Assembly: GCA_003506435.1 (NCBI GenBank)
Contig: DOAQ01000020.1
Location: forward strand, 1 to 64,000
DNA: 64,000 nucleotides
DNA from: Prolixibacteraceae bacterium
Lineage (GTDB): Bacteria; Bacteroidota; Bacteroidia; Bacteroidales; Prolixibacteraceae
Direction: 5' to 3'
In this document: positions 35,957 through 44,192 of the stretch, piece by piece
How the letters are laid out: every line of letters starts with the position of its first letter
Position numbering within the stretch: position 1 is the stretch's first letter
Notes under the pieces: model-generated
What the model saw: the letters and a program-made list of their open reading frames with translations, nothing else
Told to the model about the DNA's origin: nothing
Database searches by the model: none
Translations under genes and position numbers: made by a program

Positions 35957-36817
35957 ATGAGAACCAAAGATTTTAAAACTGTTGTAAAAAAGTACAAAGC
36001 CGTTTTTTTCGATGCTTTTGGTGTTCTGAAGAACCACAAAGGCATTATTCCGGGCATTGATAATACGTTTAAATACCTTGATGGAAAAGGCATTGACTAT
36101 TACGTGCTGACCAACGATGCATCAAGAAACCCTGAGGCGCTGGCCGGTTTTTACCAGCGAAACAGCATCGATTGCATCACCCCCGAAAAAATTATTTCGT
36201 CGGGCATGCTGGCCATGGAATTCCTGAAATCGAAGATAAAAACCGGAACAGTGGCTTATTTAGGGACTAAAGCTTCGGCTCATTACGTTGAGTCGGCGGG
36301 CCTCGAAACCATTTCGATAAAAGATTTAACACCCGAACAATTCGAAGAAATTAAATGCCTTGTTTTTTTGGACGATGAGGGGTTCGACTGGAATCACGAT
36401 ATTAATAAAGTGATCAACCTTATTCGGAGAAAAAATATGACAATAGTGGTTGCCAATACCGACATAAACTATCCGGTGAACCGTGTTGACATTGCAGTTG
36501 CTATCGGCGGAATTGCCGACATGGTAGAGGAAATTGTGCACAAACATTTTATTCGTTTTGGTAAACCTGATGCACAGATGTTTATGTTCGCCTACGAACA
36601 GGCAAAAAAGAAACAACCTTTTCTGCAACGGAATGAAATTTTGATGGTCGGCGACACCTTGTTTACCGACATCATTGGCGGAAATAAATTCGGGATGGAC
36701 ACGGCCCTGGTGCTTTCGGGAAACACGCTCCCCGAAATGGCCGAAATACGTATTAAAAGCTCCGGCATCATTCCCGACCATATCTGCGAATCGGTAGTCA
36801 GCGGTTTTTCTGATTGA
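35957..36817 (+). CDS. HAD-IIA type hydrolase
   Basis: 286 residues. HAD motif I is AVFFDAFGVLKNHKG (DxFGVL, a variant in which the second Asp is replaced by Phe), motif II TNDASRNP, motif III in FGKPDAQMFMFAY, and motif IV MVGDTLFTDIIGGNKFGMDT. The alpha/beta cap type IIA is typical of sugar-phosphate and pyridoxal-phosphate phosphatases. It follows the ligase and kinase genes in the same direction and probably completes their pathway. The missing second motif-I Asp may lower phosphatase activity. Confidence 0.8.
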   Translation: MRTKDFKTVVKKYKAVFFDAFGVLKNHKGIIPGIDNTFKYLDGKGIDYYVLTNDASRNPEALAGFYQRNSIDCITPEKIISSGMLAMEFLKSKIKTGTVAYLGTKASAHYVESAGLETISIKDLTPEQFEEIKCLVFLDDEGFDWNHDINKVINLIRRKNMTIVVANTDINYPVNRVDIAVAIGGIADMVEEIVHKHFIRFGKPDAQMFMFAYEQAKKKQPFLQRNEILMVGDTLFTDIIGGNKFGMDTALVLSGNTLPEMAEIRIKSSGIIPDHICESVVSGFSD

Positions 36818-36859
36818 ATCTCATATTACATAAAATCTTAACGGTCGGAAAATATCAAA

Positions 36860-37456
36860 ATGAATGTACTAATAATACTTGCCCACCCCGATAGATATAG
36901 TTTTAATCATGCCATTGCCGGGAAATGCAAAGACCGGCTAACGGAAAACGGGCACTCGGTCATCCTTCATGATTTATATGAAGAAGATTTTAACCCCAAC
37001 ATAAGCATGATCGAGATTCCGAGAAACGGGAAAATTGATGATGTGGTAAAAAAACATTGTGCTGATTTAACCGGTAGCGACGGGATCATTATTATTCATC
37101 CCAACTGGTGGGGGCAACCGCCTGCAATTATGAAGGGCTGGATAGACCGGATTATAAGGCCGGGTGTTGCGTATGAATTTTTAGATGGCGACAACGGGGA
37201 AGGCGTTCCGAATGGATTGCTGAAAGCCAGCGTTGGACTGGTTTTCAATACGTCAAACACAAGTGAAGAGAGAGAAAAGGAGATTTTTAAAGACCCTCTT
37301 GAAACCATTTGGAAGAATTGTATTTTTGATTTATGCGGAGTTAAACAGTTTGACAGGCGTATTTTCCGGATTATTGTGACAAGTGATTTGCAACAACGAC
37401 AGGCTTGGTTAAACGAAGTTGAAAAAGTGATTGACAAATATTTTCCGAAAAATTAA
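36860..37456 (+). CDS. NAD(P)H quinone oxidoreductase, flavodoxin-like fold
   Basis: 198 residues. N-terminal MNVLIILAHPDRYSFNHAIA is the FMN/FAD phosphate loop of the YwrO/KefF/NQO family; IIIHPNWWGQPPAIMKGWID and RPGVAYEFLDGDNGEG follow at family positions. It should reduce quinones or other small electrophiles with NAD(P)H in the cytoplasm. It lies 42 bases after the HAD gene, but no functional link is evident. Confidence 0.9.
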   Translation: MNVLIILAHPDRYSFNHAIAGKCKDRLTENGHSVILHDLYEEDFNPNISMIEIPRNGKIDDVVKKHCADLTGSDGIIIIHPNWWGQPPAIMKGWIDRIIRPGVAYEFLDGDNGEGVPNGLLKASVGLVFNTSNTSEEREKEIFKDPLETIWKNCIFDLCGVKQFDRRIFRIIVTSDLQQRQAWLNEVEKVIDKYFPKN

Positions 37457-37476
37457 AATAGTACGATAACCCGAAC

Positions 37477-37767
37477 ATGCAGTGTATCTCAAAATTCATA
37501 TTAAAAGCGCTTGGCTGGATTTTACTGGTCCCGGTATATTTCTACCGCTACGCCATTTCGCCAATGACTCCCGGCTCATGTCGGCACGTGCCAACCTGCT
37601 CGCAATATGCCATCGAAGCCATAAAAATTCACGGTCCGTTTAAAGGTTTTTGGCTGGCTACCAACCGCATCCTGCATTGCCATCCATGGGGAACACACGG
37701 CTACGACCCGGTTCCGCCGAAGGGACAAATTACGGTGAAGAAAATGAAGATAAAAGGCCCCCACTGA
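37477..37767 (+). CDS. yidD: YidD membrane protein insertion factor
   Basis: 96 residues. The conserved YidD block is complete: YFYRYAISPMTPGSCRHVPT, CSQYAIEAIKIHG, NRILHCHPWGTHGYDPVP with three of the family cysteines. The first ~20 residues are hydrophobic and tether it to the membrane. It aids YidC-dependent insertion. It lies outside the usual rnpA-yidC setting here, between a quinone reductase and a zinc importer. Confidence 0.93.
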   Translation: MQCISKFILKALGWILLVPVYFYRYAISPMTPGSCRHVPTCSQYAIEAIKIHGPFKGFWLATNRILHCHPWGTHGYDPVPPKGQITVKKMKIKGPH

Positions 37768-37911
37768 ATCTTCCCCCGAAAGGAAGAGGCGATAGGCCTG
37801 CAATCATGCAAATTTCCCTTTCGCCTTTTGCACCCCTGTGTTTAATCCTCTTTTTTCAAACTATCTTTGCCAAATGTTGTTATATTGGTTCAATCAAATG
37901 AAAAACGACCC

Positions 37912-38775
37912 ATGAAGAAATATTTTAGCATACTTTTCATTGTTTTGCTGGCCTGTCAGACTGCTCAGAAAACAGATCAGAAAGATGTAATTACGGTTAC
38001 CATCCTTCCGCAGAAATACTTTGTCGATCGCATTACCGGCGGCCTGTACCAGGTGAATGTGCTGATTCCTCCGGGTGCAAGTCCCGAATTGTATTCGCTG
38101 GTACCTTCGCAATTGAAAGATGTTGTTCGAAGTAAAACATGGCTGCGAATGGGACATGTGGGCTTCGAACTGTCGTGGGCCGATAAAATTCAGGCCGCCA
38201 ACCCCGACATGCAAACATTTATTCTGTCTGAAGGCATTGACCTGATTGTTGGCGAAGAGGAAGAACACGACAACCACATGCACCCGGGCGGCGTTGATCC
38301 CCATTTCTGGATGTCGCCCCGCGAAATTTCCATTATTGCTGAGAACACGCTGAAAGCGCTGGTCAAATTGTATCCCGCTCAGGAAAAGCTGTTCCGTGAA
38401 AATTTTGAAAAATTGAAAATCGATATCGAAGAGGTCGACAGGCATATTTCTGAAGTTCTGGTGAATGTGCAAAACCGTAGTTTTCTGGTTTTTCACCCGG
38501 CCCTGACCTATTTTGCACGCCAATACGGACTGGAGCAGGTGGCGCTCGAAAAGATGGGGAAAGAACCATCGCCCAAACACGTAAAAGAGGTCATTCAGTT
38601 TGCCCGCGAAAAGAATATCAGGGTCATTTTTATACAGAAGGAATTTGACCTGACCAATGCCCAGATTATTGCTGAAGAGATTGACGGCAATATCATCCAG
38701 ATCAACCCGCTCGACTATGATTGGGTGGCTCAGATGAAAGAAACCACAACAAACCTGAAAAGTGCACTGAATTAA
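37912..38775 (+). CDS. znuA: Zinc-type metal ABC transporter substrate-binding lipoprotein
   Basis: 287 residues from ATG 37912, which gives the lipoprotein signal LFIVLLACQTAQK (Cys about 14). Cluster A-I binding-protein pattern: ILPQKYFVDRITGGLYQVNVLIPPG, a His-rich loop EEHDNHMHPGG, metal-binding His in DPHFWMSP and in FLVFHPALTYFA, and the closing VIFIQKEFD. Three His and one acidic ligand favour Zn(II); Mn(II) cannot be excluded. ATPase and permease genes follow, so this is a complete importer. Confidence 0.88.
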   Translation: MKKYFSILFIVLLACQTAQKTDQKDVITVTILPQKYFVDRITGGLYQVNVLIPPGASPELYSLVPSQLKDVVRSKTWLRMGHVGFELSWADKIQAANPDMQTFILSEGIDLIVGEEEEHDNHMHPGGVDPHFWMSPREISIIAENTLKALVKLYPAQEKLFRENFEKLKIDIEEVDRHISEVLVNVQNRSFLVFHPALTYFARQYGLEQVALEKMGKEPSPKHVKEVIQFAREKNIRVIFIQKEFDLTNAQIIAEEIDGNIIQINPLDYDWVAQMKETTTNLKSALN

Positions 38776-38863
38776 ACAGATATTTGAAAATCGAGAATCC
38801 GGTACCGGGTATCGATTAAATCCAAATTCATCATTCAAAATTCAACATTTATAATTCAATCCG

Positions 38864-39619
38864 ATGAAACCGATTCTTGAAATAAAAAACCTGAATGTCA
38901 GTTACGACAGGATAAAGGCGCTGGAGAATGCAAATCTGGAAGTCTCGACGGGCGATTTTCTGGGAGTGATCGGTCCCAACGGAGGAGGGAAAACAACCCT
39001 GTTGAAGGCCATTCTGGGTCTGGTAAAACCCACCTCTGGAACCATTCGTTTTCATTTCAAAAAACCCGGAGGAAATGCGATCGGTTATCTTCCGCAGATC
39101 AATCAGGTAGACAAAAAATTCCCGATTACGGTGCTGGATGTGGTGCGCTCGGGAAAAACAGAAGGAATGCATGGTTTTCATTTTGGCAAAAGCCCGGAAA
39201 TTAAAAAAGCCCTTTCACTGCTGAACGAAATGGGCATCGAAAACATCAGCCGCAAGGCCATTGGCGAGTTGTCGGGCGGGCAGATGCAGCGCGTATTTCT
39301 TTGCCGTGCGCTGATGAGCGACCCCGAACTACTGATCCTCGACGAGCCGGACTCGTTTGTCGATAATAATTTTGAAAGCGAACTGTACGAAAAATTACGC
39401 GAACTGAATAAACGCATGGCCATCATGCTGGTGTCGCACGATGTGGGAACTATCGCCCAATATGTGAAAACCATTGCCTGCGTGAACCTGCACCTGCATT
39501 ATCATCCGTCGAACAAAATAACGACTGAGCAACTGGCCTCGTACAATTGCCCGCTGCAAATTATTACCCACGGACAAATTCCGCATACCGTATTAAAAAC
39601 CCACGATCACGAACATTGA
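38864..39619 (+). CDS. znuC: Zinc-type metal ABC transporter ATPase
   Basis: 251 residues. Walker A GPNGGGKTT (about 37-45), Q-loop in GYLPQINQV, signature LSGGQMQRV, Walker B LLILDEPDSFVDNN and a switch His in VSHDVG. The D-loop reads DEPDSFVD where most have DEPTxxLD. The C-terminal His pair (HLHYHP, HDHEH) may bind metal. It lies one base before the permease gene and 88 bases after the binding protein. Confidence 0.9.
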   Translation: MKPILEIKNLNVSYDRIKALENANLEVSTGDFLGVIGPNGGGKTTLLKAILGLVKPTSGTIRFHFKKPGGNAIGYLPQINQVDKKFPITVLDVVRSGKTEGMHGFHFGKSPEIKKALSLLNEMGIENISRKAIGELSGGQMQRVFLCRALMSDPELLILDEPDSFVDNNFESELYEKLRELNKRMAIMLVSHDVGTIAQYVKTIACVNLHLHYHPSNKITTEQLASYNCPLQIITHGQIPHTVLKTHDHEH

Positions 39620-39620
39620 T

Positions 39621-40433
39621 ATGAACGAATTACTCGAACTTTTTCAGTTTAATTTTTTTCTGAATGCAGTCATGGCTGCTTTGCTATCCGGTATTTCGTG
39701 CGGCATCATAGGCACCTACATTGTTGCCCGCCGAAAGGTTTTTATCACCGGGGGGATCACCCATGCTTCGTTCGGGGGCATCGGGCTGGCTTATTTTCTG
39801 GGTATGCACCCACTACTGGGCGCTGCGATATTTGCGGTGTTTTCTGCTTTTGGCATCCAGTTTTTCAGCCAGAAAGCCGAAGTACGCGAAGATTCGTCGA
39901 TCGCCATCTGGTGGTCGCTGGGCATGGCGCTGGGTATTATTTTTATTTACCTCACGCCCGGCTATGTACCCAACCTGATGAGTTACCTGTTTGGCAGCAT
40001 CCTCACAGTTACCAGTTCTGAAATTTGGCTAATGGTGGCTTTAAACGTGCTACTGGCGGGCTTTTTCATCTTCTTCTTCCGGCCTGTTTTATATATTTCC
40101 TTCGACGAAGATTTCGCCAGAACATCAGGTATTCCGGTCAATCTGCTCAATTACCTGATGATGGCGCTGGTTGCCCTCACGATTGTGCTGAACATTCGTG
40201 TTGTGGGCATTATTTTGATTTTATCGTTGCTTACCATTCCGCAGGCAACGGCCAACCTGTTTACCAAATCGTTTAAATCACTGATCTTTTTTTCTACCAT
40301 AATTGCTTTTCTGGGCGCTTTTTCAGGACTGATGGTTTCCTACTTCGCCGATATTCCGTCGGGAGCATCCATTATTTTCACACTGGTCCTCATTTTTGGT
40401 CTGGCAAAACTGGTGAAAGTCATTCGTAAATGA
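39621..40433 (+). CDS. znuB: Zinc-type metal ABC transporter permease
   Basis: 270 residues, about eight hydrophobic helices (SGISCGIIGTYIVARRKVFI, GGITHASFGGIGLAYFLGM typical of the ABC-3 family). It forms the inner-membrane channel for the ZnuA/ZnuC partners upstream. Its stop overlaps the start of a small zinc-ribbon gene by 4 bases (ATGA), which indicates translational coupling. Confidence 0.9.
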   Translation: MNELLELFQFNFFLNAVMAALLSGISCGIIGTYIVARRKVFITGGITHASFGGIGLAYFLGMHPLLGAAIFAVFSAFGIQFFSQKAEVREDSSIAIWWSLGMALGIIFIYLTPGYVPNLMSYLFGSILTVTSSEIWLMVALNVLLAGFFIFFFRPVLYISFDEDFARTSGIPVNLLNYLMMALVALTIVLNIRVVGIILILSLLTIPQATANLFTKSFKSLIFFSTIIAFLGAFSGLMVSYFADIPSGASIIFTLVLIFGLAKLVKVIRK

Positions 40434-40630
40434 AAGACAAAGAAGAAATAGTTTCCTGTTCTAACTGTGGTTTTCAGACGAAAAAAGGCGATCTCGACCG
40501 CTCGTGCAGTAACTGTTTTGCCTGCACTGGCTGCGAAATTTATATCTGCCCGCAATGCGGAAATGAAATCGTTGTTAAGCCGATGAAAAAGATGGAGAAA
40601 AATTCTTCCAAAACAAGTCCCGAAAATTGA
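40430..40630 (+). CDS. Small zinc-ribbon protein coupled to the zinc importer
   Basis: 66 residues. Three Cys pairs and extra cysteines (CSNCGF, CSNCFACTGC, CPQCGNE) make a double-knuckle zinc ribbon or metal-binding knot, with a Lys-rich tail. Start overlaps the permease stop in ATGA. I know no function for it; it could be a cytoplasmic zinc acceptor, a sensor for intracellular zinc, or an RNA-binding regulator of the operon. Its position as last gene of a zinc importer operon is suggestive. Confidence 0.75.
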   Translation: MKDKEEIVSCSNCGFQTKKGDLDRSCSNCFACTGCEIYICPQCGNEIVVKPMKKMEKNSSKTSPEN

Positions 40631-40634
40631 GCAA

Positions 40635-40671
40635 CAAAAAACCCGATCTGCTTTTATACACCAGACCGGGT
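40635..40671 (-). terminator. Terminator for the minus-strand glycosyltransferase operon
   Basis: Arms 40641-40650 and 40662-40671 pair over 10 positions with one mismatch, 11-base loop; on the minus strand a run of Ts (plus-strand As 40635-40641) follows. It also ends near the plus-strand zinc operon, but only the minus strand has the T-run. Confidence 0.75.
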
Positions 40672-40747
40672 CAACACCTATTGAGCAGGGAATCGCATGA
40701 AGCGCCCCTGCAGAAACAAACCATTAAAAAACGATTTGCTTACCCAA

Positions 40748-41011
40748 CTATTTTTTAGTTTTTCTTTTCTTCATGAAGAAATAGGCACCGCCTAAAATAA
40801 CAACCACTCCGGCAACAATAACAACAGTCATTGCTGAACCTTTCGACTTGGCGTTTTCTTCTTCAGCTTCATAAAACACCGGATCCATATCGTCAATGGA
40901 AATAGTGTCTTTTTTGTCATCAAATAATTCGTCGTCCTGTGCATTCCCGGCAGCCATCCCGGCAAAAGCCATGCTTCCAAAGAGTACCATCAATAAAAAA
41001 AATCGTTTCAT
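40748..41011 (-). CDS. Small exported protein with C-terminal membrane anchor
   Basis: 87 residues from ATG 41011 (the ORF extends upstream into the glycosyltransferase gene end, without use). Signal-like FLLMVLFGSMAFAGMAAGNA, an acidic middle (DDELFDDKKDTISIDDMDP) and a C-terminal membrane helix (MTVVIVAGVVVILGGAYFFM) followed by a Lys/Arg tail, so the N-terminal part faces the periplasm. It lies 13 bases after the glycosyltransferase stop, in the same operon. Function unknown. Confidence 0.7.
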   Translation of the reverse strand: MKRFFLLMVLFGSMAFAGMAAGNAQDDELFDDKKDTISIDDMDPVFYEAEEENAKSKGSAMTVVIVAGVVVILGGAYFFMKKRKTKK

Positions 41012-41024
41012 AACACATCTATTT

Positions 41025-43091
41025 TTAATTAATTGAATTTGCCAATTCTCTGTATCTAAGCGCAATTTCAGGTTCTGTTGCATCATACGTTCCGGCCAGT
41101 GCCAGAATTGCTTCTTTGTGATGCGGGTTTACGCGGATACATGCTTTTAATATTTCTCTTGCTCTTCCCTCATCGGTTTCGCGGTACAAATTTGCAAGTT
41201 TTATATACGCAACAAAGTATTTTTTGTTTGTTTCGATCACTTTCTCATAATATTTAACAGCCTGAGAGGTATTTCCTTCCTGTTCAGCAATATCTCCCAT
41301 TAAAAGCAAGGCAGGTTCATATTCGGGATGTACCTCGATGTTCCTTTTCAACACCGAAACGGCTTCTTCGGTTTTTCCCTGCTCCAGCAATGCCCTTGCC
41401 AGCTTGAAATAAATCAGTTCGTTTTGCGGATCGATCTTCACAGCTTTCGAAAGCAGTTTTTCTGCTTCGGCGTATTTATTCTGCTCCAGCGCTTTTATTC
41501 CCCGGTAATCGTCGTAGGTTTGCCGCTTGAGTACGGTACAAATGGGAACCCCGTCGGCATACACCGTGTGAATAGCGTTTTCTGGCGGCCAGTTGCCGTT
41601 CCGCAACTGATCGGGGTGAATATAACTGTTTCCGACGATAGCATAATCCCAGTTTGCGTTGCTCCGGTTGGTATACTGAAAATACGAGAAATCGACATTC
41701 GGATAAAACCTGAAAAACCACTGGATCGGAAAATTGCCGCCAACCCGGATATTTCGTTTGGGTTTCACTTCATTTAAATGATTGATCAGCCATTCGGTTC
41801 CTTCCCGCATACTGTGATAATAGTAGTCCGTCTCGTATTTCCCGTAGGCGCCCTTCAGACCTCCTGTAAATTCGTTAAAATAGAGGTAATAATACGGATG
41901 ATTGGTAACCATGAATTTTACCGGATGAATGGCCATGATGATTACTGTTGCTCCCAGTACAATTTTCGGCCAATACTTTTTAAATACTGACATAAATTCG
42001 GAAAAGCCTAATGCTGCCAGCAGCACAATTCCCGGATAAATAAAGATGAAATGCCGCCATGCCCCGTACAGGTTTGCATGTTTAAAAATGACAAATACCG
42101 GTGGAAACACGACTGTAAAAATCAGTATTGTCAGCGGAAGTACTTTCCCGTTCTTGAATATCCGCCATGAAAAAACCAGGAAAAGCACAATGCCAAGAAG
42201 TATTACCAACGGGATTGTTATCAGTAAATATTTAGGCAGATAAAACCAGGGCAGATAGTCGGACCAATAGTAACCACCATTGAATATTTGTCGCAGGGTG
42301 GTGGGAAAATTGGTCATGATCTGGTACGATTGCCAGGGTTTAAAAAACGGGTTGGTAAGTGCATAGGGCCACAACAGGAGACCCATAAAATAGCCAATTA
42401 CAGAAACAAAAAACAACTGTTTCAAGCGGTAAAGAAGTTCTTTGGATTCGATTGCCGGCCCTGTAAAATACCGGTGTAAATAATACAAAAATGTGAAAAA
42501 CCAAAAGTAAATAACCAGTAAAATTCCCCCCGCCCGGATGCCGATGGATGCTGCAATACTGAGTACAAGTAAAGCAATTGTCCGTTTCGATGGTTTAGAT
42601 CCGGAAAAGACTGTTTTCAGAGATAAAAATACACCAGCAATGTATGACAGGGCGAAGGGAATATCTTTTAAATTATTTTGTAAATGCCCTAAAAAGCGGG
42701 GCGATACGGCAAAAAGCAACACGACAATGATACCGGTCCGGTAGCCCGATAAATAAACGGCAAATAATCCGGTGACCAGTACAATCATCCACCCGGCCAG
42801 CGAGTTCATCAAATGCCGGAACCCGTAAACATCATCAATGCGGAAGATGTGAATGAGGATGGTCACAAAATTATCGAACGACTGGCCGTAGTATCGCAAA
42901 TGAGTTTTCGGGGTATCAAGGGCCGATTTATCCTTGCCCATGGTTTTGAAATAGTTGTACACCATTTCCGAATGCTTGTAATGCACCTCCTCGTCGCCCG
43001 ATATACCAGCATCGCGGCTGATAACCAGAACGGCAAGCAGGAAAACTACCAGCAATCCCCAAAATACTATTTTAAGTTTTCTTTCGGTCAT
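41025..43091 (-). CDS. GT39-like membrane glycosyltransferase with TPR domain
   Basis: 688 residues from ATG 43091; an ATG 4 codons upstream is possible. The N-terminal ~420 residues have about 11 membrane helices and the loop VISRDAGISGDEEVHYKHSE, with Asp and Glu where the first-loop DE motif of GT-C enzymes such as PMT_2 stands. The C-terminal ~170 residues are TPR units (ALEQNKYAEAEKLLSKAVKI, ARALLEQGKTEEAVSVLKRN). It should transfer a sugar from a lipid donor to a periplasmic acceptor, perhaps a protein bound by the TPRs. Co-transcribed with the small membrane protein. Confidence 0.75.
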   Translation of the reverse strand: MTERKLKIVFWGLLVVFLLAVLVISRDAGISGDEEVHYKHSEMVYNYFKTMGKDKSALDTPKTHLRYYGQSFDNFVTILIHIFRIDDVYGFRHLMNSLAGWMIVLVTGLFAVYLSGYRTGIIVVLLFAVSPRFLGHLQNNLKDIPFALSYIAGVFLSLKTVFSGSKPSKRTIALLVLSIAASIGIRAGGILLVIYFWFFTFLYYLHRYFTGPAIESKELLYRLKQLFFVSVIGYFMGLLLWPYALTNPFFKPWQSYQIMTNFPTTLRQIFNGGYYWSDYLPWFYLPKYLLITIPLVILLGIVLFLVFSWRIFKNGKVLPLTILIFTVVFPPVFVIFKHANLYGAWRHFIFIYPGIVLLAALGFSEFMSVFKKYWPKIVLGATVIIMAIHPVKFMVTNHPYYYLYFNEFTGGLKGAYGKYETDYYYHSMREGTEWLINHLNEVKPKRNIRVGGNFPIQWFFRFYPNVDFSYFQYTNRSNANWDYAIVGNSYIHPDQLRNGNWPPENAIHTVYADGVPICTVLKRQTYDDYRGIKALEQNKYAEAEKLLSKAVKIDPQNELIYFKLARALLEQGKTEEAVSVLKRNIEVHPEYEPALLLMGDIAEQEGNTSQAVKYYEKVIETNKKYFVAYIKLANLYRETDEGRAREILKACIRVNPHHKEAILALAGTYDATEPEIALRYRELANSIN

Positions 43092-43193
43092 TTTATTGTA
43101 CAAGTTACAGATGCTTTAGTACGTTCAATATGACAATTAACTTTGGTTCTACCCTTGAATAAGAGCAGGTTTTTCTGCAATTTATTCGTTCAA

Positions 43194-44135
43194 TTAATCT
43201 AAAGCAGCTACAGCTTCGTTTTTTAATGGTTTGTAACCCGGCCACTCGACAGTACTTGCCGAATTCGGAAATTCCACAGGAACTTCCTGACTTACTTCTC
43301 CGCTAGCAGCCCATTCGGCGCCACGCTGCAAAGTAGTTATAAAACCGGCACATTCAATGGCCGGATATTTGTCTGTTTTTTTACCTACATGCCCCAGAAC
43401 GGTGTGAAAAATCCGTCCTTTCCCGTAAGTAACCGTAAATAAAACAGGTTCATCGCGACCAGTTCCTTTGAATGTCGTGTCGGCATAAGCGGTTGCCAGG
43501 ATGTCCATATTTTCAGCCGGGCCGCGCAATTGCTGGTACAACTCATCTTTGGTGTGCATCCAGCTCGCCGGAAGTCCTTTCATGATCGGGTGTTCTGCAT
43601 TCCGCGTTTCCACCAGGTATTCGTGCTGCGGGCCATGCGAGCCGCCCCGACCGGGTGCATTGTCCCGAATCAGGCTGTCTTTCCTGTAATAAACATAGGG
43701 TCCGCTATTTTCATTGCGGTTTCCCCAGCCGCCCAAAGCGGTTATTTCGTTGAACTCTTTCCAGTCGGGAAACGGGTTATTTGCTGCATGATAAACTACT
43801 ACTCCGCCCCCGTTTTTCACAAACTCGACAAATGCTGATTTAGTTGGTTCAGGCCATGCGTCTCCGTCATAATCGAGTACGACCAGGTCGAATTTGCTGA
43901 ATTCAGGGGTAAAGCTGCTCATATCGGCACCTTTTTCGGGAGTAGTAGCTGTTTGTATAGAAAATAAGCATGTAGATTCAAGAATCTGTTTGAGAACCGG
44001 AGCACTCACGGTCCAGTCGTGGGCTGTGTTTTGCCCGGTTACAATCAGCGCTTTGTATTTCGCTTCTTCCTTGCAGGAACTCATCAGTCCAACAACTCCT
44101 GCCAAAATAATCATCGATAATATTATCTTTTTCAT
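43194..44135 (-). CDS. ThuA-domain lipoprotein
   Basis: 313 residues from ATG 44135. The lipobox is GLMSSCKEE (Cys about 21). The ThuA (class-I glutamine-amidotransferase-like) fold is seen from YKALIVTGQNTAHDWTVSAP, GGVVVYHAANNPF and GHVGKKTDKYPAIECAGFI. ThuA-like proteins are linked to trehalose and 3-keto-sugar metabolism, reaction mostly unproven. It is the last gene of an operon with a Gfo/Idh/MocA oxidoreductase and a NapC-like cytochrome fusion, all exported, so a shared periplasmic step on sugars is likely (inference). Confidence 0.9.
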   Translation of the reverse strand: MKKIILSMIILAGVVGLMSSCKEEAKYKALIVTGQNTAHDWTVSAPVLKQILESTCLFSIQTATTPEKGADMSSFTPEFSKFDLVVLDYDGDAWPEPTKSAFVEFVKNGGGVVVYHAANNPFPDWKEFNEITALGGWGNRNENSGPYVYYRKDSLIRDNAPGRGGSHGPQHEYLVETRNAEHPIMKGLPASWMHTKDELYQQLRGPAENMDILATAYADTTFKGTGRDEPVLFTVTYGKGRIFHTVLGHVGKKTDKYPAIECAGFITTLQRGAEWAASGEVSQEVPVEFPNSASTVEWPGYKPLKNEAVAALD

Positions 44136-44192
44136 GATCACATTTTCATAATATTTACTTCCAAAACTCTCTTCCTTTCAGAGAAGGGGCTT

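Noticed and set aside
37894..38838. 314-codon open frame opposite znuA
   Set aside because: Antisense shadow of a gene with clear metal-binding motifs and partners.
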